Shown here in pieces: positions 17,519 to 26,384 of a stretch of 64,000 nt of DNA. Below the pieces are notes generated by a model that saw only the letters and a program-made list of their open reading frames with translations, did not search any database and was not told where the DNA came from. The position numbers were made by a program, and so were the translations under genes. Position 1 is the first letter of the stretch; each line of letters starts with the position of its first letter. Origin of the DNA: Thalassospiraceae bacterium LMO-SO8 (GTDB taxonomy: Bacteria; Pseudomonadota; Alphaproteobacteria; Rhodospirillales; Casp-alpha2); NCBI GenBank assembly GCA_031655335.1, contig CP134226.1, positions 496,001 to 560,000 on the forward strand. The letters run 5' to 3'.

Positions 17519-18172
17519 TTACTCCTCGCCGCCCTCCTCGTCTTCGCCTTCCTCGGCCTCGTCGCCTTCGGCTTCGGCCTGGGCTTCGGCGGCCTCGTCC
17601 TTGACCACCGTCGGCGCGGCGATGGTGACCAAAACGAAGTCACGGTCGGTGATGGTCGGCTTGACGTCGGCGGGCAGGCCGGCATCCGAGATGCGCAGCG
17701 CATCGCCGATGTCCAGACCTTCGAGGGACAGGGTGATCATGTCCGGAATGTTTTCCGGATCGCAGCGCACTTCGACTTCGTGGCGCACCAGGTTCAACAC
17801 GCCACCGCGCTTGATGCCCTTGCACTTGTCCTCGTTTTCGACGTGGACCGGGATCATGACGGTAATGCGGGTACCCTTGCCGATGCGCATGAAATCGACA
17901 TGCAGCGGGGCGTCGGTCACGGGGTGGAACTGCACGTCACGCGGCAGCACGCGATGATGATCGCCCGCGACGTTGAGGTCCATAAGCATGGAAAAGAAGC
18001 CGGGCTTATGCAGATGACGCATAAGTTCGACGGGTTCGACGGAAACCAGGATCGGATCCTTGTGATCCCCGTAGATCACGGCCGGAACGCGGCCGGACCG
18101 GCGGGTTGCGCGGGCTGCCCCCTTGCCTGCCCGATCGCGGGGTTCCGCCGTCATGGTGGTGTTACCAGACAT
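17519..18172 (-). CDS. rplY: 50S ribosomal protein L25 (CTC type)
   Basis: Binds 5S rRNA in the large subunit. The start at 18172 (ACGGAG upstream) gives 217 residues; a longer frame to 18373 is not coding. The N-terminal 5S-binding domain (about 1-95) has GRVPAVIYG and the HLHKPGFFSMLMDL region; the beta-rich CTC domain follows (VLNLVRHEVEVRCDPENIPD). The tail from about residue 190 is almost purely acidic (runs of Glu, Asp and Ala), common in alphaproteobacterial L25. First gene of rplY-pth-ychF. Confidence 0.95.
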   Translation of the reverse strand: MSGNTTMTAEPRDRAGKGAARATRRSGRVPAVIYGDHKDPILVSVEPVELMRHLHKPGFFSMLMDLNVAGDHHRVLPRDVQFHPVTDAPLHVDFMRIGKGTRITVMIPVHVENEDKCKGIKRGGVLNLVRHEVEVRCDPENIPDMITLSLEGLDIGDALRISDAGLPADVKPTITDRDFVLVTIAAPTVVKDEAAEAQAEAEGDEAEEGEDEEGGEE

Positions 18173-18329
18173 GGCATAACTCCGTATCAGTTTGAAAAGC
18201 CCCGGCCTCCAGGGGTGCCGGCGGCGAAATTCCCCCTCTCGAGGGCGCGCATACATAGCCCCAAGGGGTGCGGGGGTCAATACCGGCGGTAAACAGGCGG
18301 AAACGGGCCGTTCCCGGGGCGGACTCGGC

Positions 18330-19187
18330 CTAATAGGCGCCGCCCAGGACGAACCGCACGATCCCGGCGGCAACCTCCGCCTCCTGATCGATGAAGCCGT
18401 GCGGTGAGCGGCCCTTGCAGGCCTCGAGGCTGTCGCCGCCGCTTGATCCGGGTCCGCCGGTCACCGTCACCACCTGTTCGCGGCTGCCGTTGGTCTTGTC
18501 CGTGATGTCGGACGCCAGGTTCGGCGGCGTGCGGATGCAGGTATCGTCGGCGTGAACCACCACCAGAACCGGCATGCGGACATTCTCCAGCGGCACGGAA
18601 AACACCGAGTCCGCGACCCATGGCTTGGCCGCGCCGATCTTGCCCGAGGTCACCGGCGAGGTCATGACCACCCCGTCGGGCGCCTCCGGCCCGGTCAGGC
18701 GCGACGCCCCGTTGGCCGCCGAGATGCCGCCGCGGCTGGTGCCGACCAGCCATACGGGCAGGCTCGTGCGCCGGCGGACGTCGGCGATCACGCGGCCAAT
18801 ATCCTCGGCATGGGCGGGCGCGATGCGGAACCCGCCGAGCCCTTCGCCGCCGTGGTGGTCGCTGGGCGCATCCAGCAGCGCCGTCACCATGCCGCCGTCG
18901 TGAAACAGGGGGCGCGAGCGGATCAGGGAATTGCCCTTCAGTTTGCGTGGGCAGCCGTCGCCGTCGAGCTTGATGAAGCCGCTGCCGCCCGGCAGCAGAA
19001 CCAGGGCCGCGCGCGCGCCTGTGGCGGGTCCGGCCAAGCTGTAGCGCAGTTCCGCGCCGTCGTGGCCGGCAAGCGAAACAACCTCGCCGCAGGTTTCCGC
19101 CCGCGCCGGGCCGGGCGCCGCCAATGAACAGATTGCAATGAAACTCAGAAACCCGAAACCGACACGCCGAAACCGCCGCATGGCCAT
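18330..19187 (-). CDS. Secreted alpha/beta hydrolase
   Basis: A 285-residue protein with a signal peptide cleaved after GPARA (about residue 30). The nucleophile elbow GTSRGG is at about residue 149, and a His candidate lies in SPHGFIDQEA near the C-terminus with Asp in VHADDTC. The PLLFHDGGM and LDAPSDH region resembles periplasmic dienelactone-hydrolase-like or esterase proteins. Substrate unknown. It stands alone between rplY and mntP. Confidence 0.8.
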   Translation of the reverse strand: MAMRRFRRVGFGFLSFIAICSLAAPGPARAETCGEVVSLAGHDGAELRYSLAGPATGARAALVLLPGGSGFIKLDGDGCPRKLKGNSLIRSRPLFHDGGMVTALLDAPSDHHGGEGLGGFRIAPAHAEDIGRVIADVRRRTSLPVWLVGTSRGGISAANGASRLTGPEAPDGVVMTSPVTSGKIGAAKPWVADSVFSVPLENVRMPVLVVVHADDTCIRTPPNLASDITDKTNGSREQVVTVTGGPGSSGGDSLEACKGRSPHGFIDQEAEVAAGIVRFVLGGAY

Positions 19188-19266
19188 GAGCCCTCCGATG
19201 AACCTGACGCGAATATAGCAAAATCCGCAATCTCTGGCGCGGGCGATTTCCGGCGAACGGGCGTCC

Positions 19267-19848
19267 TCAGACCCCCGTCATATGGGTATAGAAGATATAG
19301 ACCCCGATGCTGATCAGAACAGCACCCCCCACGATCTCCGCCCGGCGGCCCAGCATGCGCCCGACGCGGGGACCGATCAGTAGGCCCAGGGTGCTCATGG
19401 CGAAGGACACGGCGCCGATCACCGCGACCGTGCGCCAGATGTCGACGGCGATGACCGACAGCGCCACCCCAACGGCGGCGGCGTCGATGCTGGTGCCGAT
19501 CACCGTGGCGATGTTGCCCAGGATGCCGCGCTTGCCGCGCGGGGCGGGCGCCTCGTCCACGCCGTCTTCGTCGGCGCCGAACAGACCTTCATAAAGCATG
19601 TGCCCGCCGACCCCGCCCAGCAGGACCAGGGCGATCCAATGATCGGCCTCGGTCACGTAATCGGCGAAGCGAGCCGCCAGCAGGAATCCCAGCAGGGTCA
19701 TCGCCGCCTCGCTGGCGCCGAACATCAGGCCCATGCGTGCGGCGGGGATGAAGGTGCGGAAGCGCCCGGACGCCCCCCGGCCCAGGGACACGGCGAAGGC
19801 GTCCGCCGACAGCCCGAAGGCGATGGTCATGACGGCAAGGAAAGACAT
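19267..19848 (-). CDS. mntP: Manganese efflux pump, MntP family
   Basis: A 193-residue inner-membrane protein with six helices and the two symmetric motifs of MntP: GLSADAFAVSLG (about residue 12) and GTSIDAAAVGVAL (about residue 120), whose aspartates bind Mn2+. The start at 19848 has GGAG upstream and lies 14 bases after the SDR stop; a longer frame to 20151 overlaps the SDR gene and is not real. In E. coli mntP is under a Mn riboswitch; no such leader fits in the short gap here. Confidence 0.9.
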   Translation of the reverse strand: MSFLAVMTIAFGLSADAFAVSLGRGASGRFRTFIPAARMGLMFGASEAAMTLLGFLLAARFADYVTEADHWIALVLLGGVGGHMLYEGLFGADEDGVDEAPAPRGKRGILGNIATVIGTSIDAAAVGVALSVIAVDIWRTVAVIGAVSFAMSTLGLLIGPRVGRMLGRRAEIVGGAVLISIGVYIFYTHMTGV

Positions 19849-19862
19849 GGTTTTCTCCAGGC

Positions 19863-20627
19863 TTACTGCGCCGTCCAGCCGCCATCGACGACCAGGGACG
19901 CCCCCGTCATCAGGCTGGACGCGTCGGAGGCCAGAAACACGATGGCACCCATCAGGTCCTCGACCTGCCCCAGGCGGCCCAGCGCGATCTTGGATTTCAC
20001 GAAGGCGACGAAATCGGCGTCGGCCAGAAAGCCTTCGGTCATCGGCGTTTCGGTGAAGGTCGGGCAGATCGTGTTGACCCGGATTCCCTGCCCGCCCAGT
20101 TCCCAGGCCATGGCCTTGGTCGCCCCCTCGATGGCATGCTTGGTCGCGCAATAAATCGTGCGCTTGGGCCCGCCGACCAGACCCATCTGCGACGACACGT
20201 TGATGATGGAGCCGGGCAGGCCGGCCTCGACCAGCCCCTTCACCACCGCCTGGGCGACGAAGATGGCGGCCCGCACGTTCAGGTTCGTGACCGCGTCGTA
20301 ATCTTCTTCCGTGACTTCCAGCAACTCCTGCGGGCGGTTGCCGCCGGCGTTGTTGAACAGAATCTGGAACGGCCCGCGGGCCGCGATCTCGGCCTGCATG
20401 CGGGCGGTGTCGGTGACGTCCAGGGTCAGGGCCTCGGCATCCTGACCACGGGCGCGGATCGCCTCGGCGGCGGCCTCGACCTCATTACCCGTGCGCGCGC
20501 AGAGCGTGACATGGGCCCCCGCCTCGGCCAAAGCGGCGGCGGCGGCCAGGCCGATGCCCCGGCCGGCGCCGGTCACCAGGGCCTTGCGGCCGTCCAAGCG
20601 AAACGAGGGAGTCTTCGGCAGATCCAT
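19863..20627 (-). CDS. SDR family oxidoreductase
   Basis: A classical short-chain dehydrogenase, 254 residues. It has the cofactor loop TGAGRGIG (residues 19-26), CART after beta-2 (Arg favours NADP), NNAGG, the catalytic Ser in NVSSQ and YCATK (YxxxK), and a C-terminal GGW. It resembles gluconate-5-dehydrogenase or 3-ketoacyl reductase-like enzymes, but the substrate is not determined. Probably cotranscribed with mntP. Confidence 0.88.
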   Translation of the reverse strand: MDLPKTPSFRLDGRKALVTGAGRGIGLAAAAALAEAGAHVTLCARTGNEVEAAAEAIRARGQDAEALTLDVTDTARMQAEIAARGPFQILFNNAGGNRPQELLEVTEEDYDAVTNLNVRAAIFVAQAVVKGLVEAGLPGSIINVSSQMGLVGGPKRTIYCATKHAIEGATKAMAWELGGQGIRVNTICPTFTETPMTEGFLADADFVAFVKSKIALGRLGQVEDLMGAIVFLASDASSLMTGASLVVDGGWTAQ

Positions 20628-20676
20628 GATCCGGTCGTCCTTACGTATTGAGTCTCTCAGGCGACGGGAACCGGCC

Positions 20677-21609
20677 TTAGTTGAACAGCGACGACACCGA
20701 GCTTTCCTCGGAAATCCGGCGCATGGCCTCGGCGATCAGGGGGGCCACCGTCAGCTGTTCGATGTTATGGGCGACGCGCACGGCCTCGGTCGCCATGATG
20801 CTGTCGGTGACGCACAGCCGGTCCATGGGCGACGACGACACCCGCGCCACGGCCCCGCCGGACAGAACCCCATGGGTGACATAGGCGGAAACCGCCTCGG
20901 CCCCCTCTTCCATCAGCGCCACGGCGGCGTTGCAGAGCGTGCCCGCGCTGTCGACGATGTCGTCGACCAGGATGCAGCGGCGGCCCTTGACGTCGCCGAT
21001 GATGTTCATGACTTCGGACACACCCGCGCGTTCGCGGCGCTTGTCGATGATGGCAAGATCGCCGTCCAGGCGCTTGGCCAATGCCCGGGCGCGCACCACG
21101 CCGCCCACGTCCGGCGACACGATGACCAGATCGGCGCCGTTCTCGCGGTCTTGGATGTCCTTGGCCAGCACGGGCTCGGCATAGAGATTGTCCGTCGGGA
21201 TGTCGAAGAAGCCCTGAATCTGGCCGGCGTGCAGGTCCATGGTCAGGACCCGGTCCGCACCCGCTTCGGTAATCAGGTTGGCGACCAGCTTGGCCGAGAT
21301 CGGCGTGCGCGGGCCGGACTTGCGGTCCTGACGGGCATAACCGAAATAGGGAATGACGGCCGTGACCCGGCGGGCCGAGCCGCGGCGCAGCGCGTCCAGC
21401 GTGACCAGCAGTTCCATCAGGTTGTCGTTGGCGGGGAACGAGGTCGACTGGATGACGAAGACGTCCTCGCCGCGCACGTTCTCCTGAATCTCGACGAACA
21501 CCTCCATATCGGAGAATCGCCGGATCGAGGCCTTGGTCAGCGGCAGATTGAGATAGGCGGAAATCGCCTCTGCAAGCGGCCGGTTGGAATTGCAGGCAAT
21601 GATTTTCAT
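20677..21609 (-). CDS. prs: Ribose-phosphate pyrophosphokinase
   Basis: Makes PRPP from ribose-5-phosphate and ATP, feeding purine, pyrimidine, His, Trp and NAD synthesis. The 310 residues are standard. Key regions: the ATP-binding [20 protein letters not shown] region, [17 protein letters not shown], and the PRPP loop [13 protein letters not shown]. The 170-base region upstream (21610-21779) has no gene but contains the perfect hairpin CCGGCGC/GCGCCGG (21666-21682). Confidence 0.96.
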   Translation of the reverse strand: MKIIACNSNRPLAEAISAYLNLPLTKASIRRFSDMEVFVEIQENVRGEDVFVIQSTSFPANDNLMELLVTLDALRRGSARRVTAVIPYFGYARQDRKSGPRTPISAKLVANLITEAGADRVLTMDLHAGQIQGFFDIPTDNLYAEPVLAKDIQDRENGADLVIVSPDVGGVVRARALAKRLDGDLAIIDKRRERAGVSEVMNIIGDVKGRRCILVDDIVDSAGTLCNAAVALMEEGAEAVSAYVTHGVLSGGAVARVSSSPMDRLCVTDSIMATEAVRVAHNIEQLTVAPLIAEAMRRISEESSVSSLFN

Positions 21610-21779
21610 GGCTGCGCACTTTCGTTTTGCGTCCGAAGGCGGAGCAAAACCACCCCTGGAAATGCCCGGCGCCGAGCGCCGGTAGGGCCTATTCCCCTGT
21701 TCGGCGCGCGGACTCTAACAACGCCGGCCCTGCCTGTAAACGATCTTTCATAACCATTTAATTTCAATTAGTTATCGCA

Positions 21780-23468
21780 TTATCGCCGGGGTGGCGGGAT
21801 GGCTTCGCCGGGGTCCCAGGGAAGAGTCTCTCCGCTTTGCGCGGGCGGGGGCACTGCATCGGCGGGTAATCGCCGGGCGAACGGGCGGGCCTTATCCCCA
21901 AGCACCCGTTGAATGCCCACGACCGCCCCCATGGCGACGTTAAGCGCCGTGTCCCCCCAATTGTCGTCGAGTGCGCCCGCCGAAACCGTGTTGTTCTGCT
22001 CGGCGCTGCCCAGCGCCTTGCCCTCCGTGGTTTCGACCGACCATACGATGCGGGCGTTCTGCTTGCCGTCCTTGGGCTCAGACATGACGACCAGGCCGCG
22101 CACCAGGAACCGTGCCTGGCGCGGGTCGTCGGTGACGTTCTGGTCGCGCGCGCGCAGCACGCGCTTCAAGGCCTCACCCAGCAGGCGGTTGCCGTTGCCG
22201 GGTGCGCCCGTGACCTCGGCGATCAGAAAGGAATTGGCGGCGTCCTGGTCATGGCTGCGCAGAGTCGGCGGCGTGAACGTGTCCTCGACGACCTTTTCGC
22301 CGGCCGCGTCCTCTGGGCCGAGCACGCTTTTTTCCTCTGCCGGCGGCGGCGGAACGTCCCCGGCGGCCATCCCGGCGCGGGAGGCCTCCAACTCTTCCTG
22401 GGCGGTCATCTCGGGGGGGACGCCCTTGGTGACGGGGGCGTCGGGCGGCACCAGATGGTCCTGCAACTTGGCGATCACCCGCTTGGGCCCGCCGGGCGTG
22501 GGCAGGTCGGGATTGTCGAGATTGTCCGGCACGCCCAGGCCACGGCCCTCGGCCAATGTGCGTTCGCGCTCTTCCCAACCGCCGATGACCTCGTGGATGC
22601 CGTCGACGGCGGCGGCGGCGATCAGCCGCGCGGTCGGCATCCATTGCGTATCGAAGGTGCCCGAGGGCACGGTGTTGTCCTGTTCCGCCTTGCCGACCTC
22701 CTTGCCGTCGGGGCGCGTCAGGCGCCAGGTGATGCGCACGCCCTGGCGGCCCTGGACCGACGGCGAAACCTCCATCAGCCCGGTCAGTACGTATTTCGCC
22801 TGCTCGCGGTATCGGGTCAGGCGCGTGCCGCGCGCCTTCAGGGCCTCGGCAATCGCGCGGGTCAGGGAAAAATCACCGTCGCCGGGCGCCCCTTCGACCG
22901 GCATCACGAAGATGCCCTTGTCGGGGGCCGGCTCCGCCTGGGCCGGGGCGATCCCGGCCAGGATGGCGGCGACCCGATGGGCGACGTCCTCGGCGACGCG
23001 GATGATGACCTCGGGCGTGCCGAATTCCCATTCTCCGCTTGTCGCGTCGACGGGTTGTTCCAAATCGGCCAGCAGCAGGCCGTCCTTGTTGGACAACTGC
23101 CAATGGATGGTGACGTAGGGAATGGCGTTGGGATTCTTGTCGTGGTGGGCGCGACCGTGAAGAATGTATTCGGAAGCGTCGAAGGGGGCGACCCCGGCGG
23201 GCAGGCCGTAGGGTTCGAACGAATCGACCGTGGTCCGCGCCAAAATCTTGGACATGATGGGCGCCGTGCCCTCGATCGGGTTGACCTGGATCCCCTGGGT
23301 GAAGGTGCCGTGGACGATGGCGTTGCCGACACTGTCCACCTCGCCCGGGGCGAAGACGCGCGGCACGGGCGCGCAGGCGGCCACGGCCAGCGCCGCCGCC
23401 GCAAGAACCCAGATTGCGAGTTGAACCGTTGCCCGCAAGGCCGTCCGTCCTTCGGCTTTCCGCGCCAT
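21780..23468 (-). CDS. Lipoprotein with three repeats of an uncharacterised domain
   Basis: A 562-residue protein. The signal peptide (17-31) ends in a lipobox AVAAC, Cys32. Three copies of one ~105-residue unit can be aligned. Copies B (186-292) and C (414-522) share EGAPGDGDFSLTRAIAEAL with TGAPGNGNRLLGEALKRVL, then VRITWRLTRPDGKEVGKAEQ with ARIVWSVETTEGKALGSAEQ, then (D/N)NTV..G..D..W and a helix. Copy A (about 65-170) is degenerate but keeps VTIHWQLSNKDGLLLADLEQ. Linkers are Pro-rich, and the C-terminus is Pro-rich. Single copies occur as uncharacterised alphaproteobacterial lipoproteins; function unknown. Confidence 0.78.
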   Translation of the reverse strand: MARKAEGRTALRATVQLAIWVLAAAALAVAACAPVPRVFAPGEVDSVGNAIVHGTFTQGIQVNPIEGTAPIMSKILARTTVDSFEPYGLPAGVAPFDASEYILHGRAHHDKNPNAIPYVTIHWQLSNKDGLLLADLEQPVDATSGEWEFGTPEVIIRVAEDVAHRVAAILAGIAPAQAEPAPDKGIFVMPVEGAPGDGDFSLTRAIAEALKARGTRLTRYREQAKYVLTGLMEVSPSVQGRQGVRITWRLTRPDGKEVGKAEQDNTVPSGTFDTQWMPTARLIAAAAVDGIHEVIGGWEERERTLAEGRGLGVPDNLDNPDLPTPGGPKRVIAKLQDHLVPPDAPVTKGVPPEMTAQEELEASRAGMAAGDVPPPPAEEKSVLGPEDAAGEKVVEDTFTPPTLRSHDQDAANSFLIAEVTGAPGNGNRLLGEALKRVLRARDQNVTDDPRQARFLVRGLVVMSEPKDGKQNARIVWSVETTEGKALGSAEQNNTVSAGALDDNWGDTALNVAMGAVVGIQRVLGDKARPFARRLPADAVPPPAQSGETLPWDPGEAIPPPRR

Positions 23469-23483
23469 CAGGCGATGGCGCCC

Positions 23484-23552
23484 CTAAACTATAACGCAGG
23501 TGACGAGAATCACCGCGAGCCCCACGAACGTCAAGACCGCCAGATATGGCAT
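23484..23552 (-). CDS. Possible 22-residue membrane mini-protein
   Basis: A short frame starting ATG at 23552, 11 bases after the pgeF stop, with GAGGG about eight bases upstream, and ending TAG at 23484. The peptide begins MPYLAVLTFVG and is almost wholly hydrophobic with one cysteine near the end, the profile of a single-span membrane peptide. It ends 15 bases before the lipoprotein start. No homologue is recognised; the frame could be chance, but position, ribosome site and composition agree. Confidence 0.4.
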   Translation of the reverse strand: MPYLAVLTFVGLAVILVTCVIV

Positions 23553-23563
23553 GGCCCCGGCCC

Positions 23564-24352
23564 TCAGTCCGCCGCCAGCGCGACCACGGCCAGTTCGCGC
23601 CCGTAGTCAGGCTCTCCCTGGTGGGTCGCGCGGCGGTAGCTGTAGAACCGGCCGGCGTCGACATAGGTGTCGAGACCCACGTCATGGGTGCTGGCCAGGT
23701 TCAGGGCCGCCAGCCGGTCCATGATGAAGCCCGCCAGATCGAACTGGTAATGGCCGGGCCGCCCGCCGCCGGCGAAGTACTTGTCGTGGTCGGCGTGACG
23801 GTCCGCGAAGGCGTCCTTCATGTCCTGGCCGACCTCGTACGATTCCTGACGGATGCAGGGACCGAGGGCGGCGTGGATGCCGGTCCGCTTGGCCCCCTCC
23901 GCCTCCATCCGGGCGACCGTGTTTTCCAGCACCCCGGACATCGCCCCCCGCCAGCCCGCATGGGCGGCGGCGACCACGCCCGACGTGCCGTCGGCGAACA
24001 GCACGGGCGCGCAATCGGCGGTCAGAATGCCGAGCGCCAGGCCCGGCCGGCGGCTGACCAGGGCGTCGGCCTTTTCCATGGCGGCGCGGTCACGGGGGGC
24101 ATCGGCGGTCCACACATCCGGCGAATGCACCTGATGGACCAGGGCCAGATCATCCACCCCCAGACCCATCGCCGCCATGGCGCGGCATTTGTTTTCCCGC
24201 ACGTGGCCGGGATCGTCCTTGGACCCCTGCCCGCAGTTCAGCCCGGCGTAAATGCCGCCTGAGACCCCGCCCCGGCGGGTGAAGAAGCCATGCGTAACCC
24301 CAGCCTGATCGGCCAGGTTGGGCGCGCGGACGATGTCGAGGGAATCGGTCAT
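23564..24352 (-). CDS. pgeF: Peptidoglycan editing factor / YfiH-LACC1 family
   Basis: A cytoplasmic zinc enzyme of the multicopper-polyphenol oxidase-like (DUF152) family; E. coli PgeF helps keep L-Ala at the first stem position of peptidoglycan. The 262 residues include the zinc ligands His in HQVHSPDVW, Cys in LTADCAPVLFAD and His in AAHAGWRGA, plus the family FFTRRGGVSGG start. Downstream of the lgt-methyltransferase pair in the same direction. Confidence 0.9.
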   Translation of the reverse strand: MTDSLDIVRAPNLADQAGVTHGFFTRRGGVSGGIYAGLNCGQGSKDDPGHVRENKCRAMAAMGLGVDDLALVHQVHSPDVWTADAPRDRAAMEKADALVSRRPGLALGILTADCAPVLFADGTSGVVAAAHAGWRGAMSGVLENTVARMEAEGAKRTGIHAALGPCIRQESYEVGQDMKDAFADRHADHDKYFAGGGRPGHYQFDLAGFIMDRLAALNLASTHDVGLDTYVDAGRFYSYRRATHQGEPDYGRELAVVALAAD

Positions 24353-24407
24353 GGAGACTTTTACCTTGTTCGCACGGGCCAGTTCAAATCACGGATTCCG
24401 ACACAGC

Positions 24408-25499
24408 CTATTCAAATCCGGGCGGCGCGGGCAGGCCCGGATGCTGCACAGCCAGGACCCGGAACAGGCGGCCCATCTGGCCGGCCCCGGTCAGGCGGGC
24501 GAGGGCCGCGTCGATCCCGTCCTTCTGGCGGGCATCGGCCTTGGCGGCCAATGCCTGCGCCCGCGCGCCGATGCCGAGTGCGGTCAGGAAATCGCCTTGC
24601 CCTTTGGGCCCGAAAGTCACGGCCCCTGCCTGGATGCAGGTCTGGGCCAGTTGCTGAAAATCCACATGGGCGGTCAGGTCCGCCTCGCCCGGATCGATCA
24701 ATACATCCGCGTATTGATGATCCCTCACCGCCTGAAGGGTGTCGCCGGGGGCACTGCGGTCGTGGCCGTAATCGACGATCAGCGCCGCCCCGCCCTGCTC
24801 GGCCAGCCGCGCCGCCAAGGTGTGACCCTTGCGCAGGCCGACGGGGCAGATTTCGATCAGGCTGCCCTCGGGCGCTTGGTCCAGGGGCGGCGGGATCAGC
24901 GGGCTCGCCGCCTGGGCCCCCGACAGGACGAAGGCAAGTGCCGCCGCGTCCGCGTCCCAGGCGACCAGACGTTCGCGCCAGCCGTCGGGCCCGCGCAGGA
25001 ATTGACGGATCGGCAGGGCGTCGAAAAATTCGTTGGCGATGACCAGGGCCGGGCCCGCCGGCACCTGGGAAAGGTCGTTCCACCATTGCGGCGTCACACC
25101 GGGATGGGCGGCGGCCAGGGTTTCCCGCTGCTTGTCACGCAACACCGGGCTGGTTTCGACCAAGTGTACCTGCACGGCCGCCCGGAAAGGTGCGACCGTC
25201 GCCACCGCGCGCAGCGCATCCGCCATCAAGGTGCCGCGCCCGGGGCCAAGTTCGACCAGATGCACGGTGCCGGGTGCGTCCATGGCCTGCCACTGCACGG
25301 CGGCCCACAGGCCGATCAGTTCGCCGAACATCTGGGAGATTTCCGGCGCCGTGGTGAAATCGCCGGCCACGCCTAAGGGGTCGCGGGTCATGTAATAGCC
25401 ATGGGCCGGGTTGCCCAGGCATTCCTCCATGTAGCGGGCGACGGTCAGCGGCCCTTCCAGGGCGATGCGGCGGCGGAGATGCTCCAGCAGCCCCGTCAT
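24408..25499 (-). CDS. MidA/NDUFAF7-type class I SAM methyltransferase
   Basis: A 363-residue protein of the DUF185 family. The eukaryotic relative NDUFAF7 dimethylates an arginine in complex I subunit NDUFS2; bacterial targets are less clear. Start at 25499 overlaps the lgt stop (ATGA). Motifs: LTVARYMEECLGNPAHGYYM, the AdoMet-binding ELGPGRGTLMADALRA, VLVETSPVLR-like LVETSPVLRDKQ, and ANEFFDALPIRQF. C-terminal region is less conserved. Confidence 0.9.
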   Translation of the reverse strand: MTGLLEHLRRRIALEGPLTVARYMEECLGNPAHGYYMTRDPLGVAGDFTTAPEISQMFGELIGLWAAVQWQAMDAPGTVHLVELGPGRGTLMADALRAVATVAPFRAAVQVHLVETSPVLRDKQRETLAAAHPGVTPQWWNDLSQVPAGPALVIANEFFDALPIRQFLRGPDGWRERLVAWDADAAALAFVLSGAQAASPLIPPPLDQAPEGSLIEICPVGLRKGHTLAARLAEQGGAALIVDYGHDRSAPGDTLQAVRDHQYADVLIDPGEADLTAHVDFQQLAQTCIQAGAVTFGPKGQGDFLTALGIGARAQALAAKADARQKDGIDAALARLTGAGQMGRLFRVLAVQHPGLPAPPGFE

Positions 25500-26371
25500 G
25501 CGCCCGCGTCGGCCGCCCGGTTGGCGCGCCAGATCAGCCACAGGCCGAAGGCGATCATGGGCAGGGACAAAAGCTGACCCATGGTCGCCCCCTGGAACAG
25601 GAAACCGAGGTAGGCATCCGGTTCGCGGAAAAATTCAGCAGTGATGCGCGCCGCGCCATAGCCGACGAAGAACACACCGGCGAGGAAGCCCGGCCGCGCC
25701 CGCAGGCCCGGCCGCCGCCACAGCACCGCCATCACCACGAACAGCACAAGACCTTCGAGCACCGCTTCGTAGATCTGGCTGGGGTGGCGCGCCATCGGAC
25801 CGCCATGGGGGAACACCATGGCCCAGGGCACATCGGCCGCGCGGCCGAACAACTCGCCGTTGATGAAATTGGCGATGCGCCCGAAGAACAGGCCGATGGG
25901 CGCCGTACAGCCCAGCATGTCGGCGAAGGTGAACAGCGGGATGTCCCGCTTGCGGCAAAACAGGATGGTCGCGACGCAGACCCCCAGCAGGCCGCCATGG
26001 AACGACATGCCGCCCTGCCACACGGTCAGGATGTTCAGGGGATGCTCGAAATAGAATCCGGGCTTGTAGAACAGCACGTAGCCGAGCCGCCCGCCCAGGA
26101 CCACGCCGATGGTCGCCCAGACCAGAAAATCGTCGACGGCGAGGCGGCTGACCACGGGTTCGCGGACCTTCGTGGTCTTGCCGTCCTCATCCAAAACCTG
26201 GATATCGCGCAGCGGCAGGTCGCCGGTCATGCGCAGCATGTAACGCCAGCCCAGGATCAGCCCGCAGATATAGGCCAGGGCGTACCAGCGGATGGCGAAG
26301 GGACCGATCTCAACGATGACCGGATCGATGGCCGGAAAAGCCAGAACGGGAAGAATAAGTGCGAAGGTCAT
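25496..26371 (-). CDS. lgt: Prolipoprotein diacylglyceryl transferase
   Basis: The inner-membrane enzyme that attaches diacylglycerol to the lipobox cysteine of every prolipoprotein, including those predicted in this window. Start at 26371 (GGACGGA upstream) gives 291 residues with about seven helices. The Lgt signature GRIANFINGELFGR and the HPLNILTVWQGGMSFHGGLL motif are present. A charged loop of about 25 residues after helix 2 (RDIQVLDEDGKTTKVREPVV) is longer than in E. coli. Confidence 0.96.
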   Translation of the reverse strand: MTFALILPVLAFPAIDPVIVEIGPFAIRWYALAYICGLILGWRYMLRMTGDLPLRDIQVLDEDGKTTKVREPVVSRLAVDDFLVWATIGVVLGGRLGYVLFYKPGFYFEHPLNILTVWQGGMSFHGGLLGVCVATILFCRKRDIPLFTFADMLGCTAPIGLFFGRIANFINGELFGRAADVPWAMVFPHGGPMARHPSQIYEAVLEGLVLFVVMAVLWRRPGLRARPGFLAGVFFVGYGAARITAEFFREPDAYLGFLFQGATMGQLLSLPMIAFGLWLIWRANRAADAGA

Positions 26372-26384
26372 GGCGTTCCGTCCG

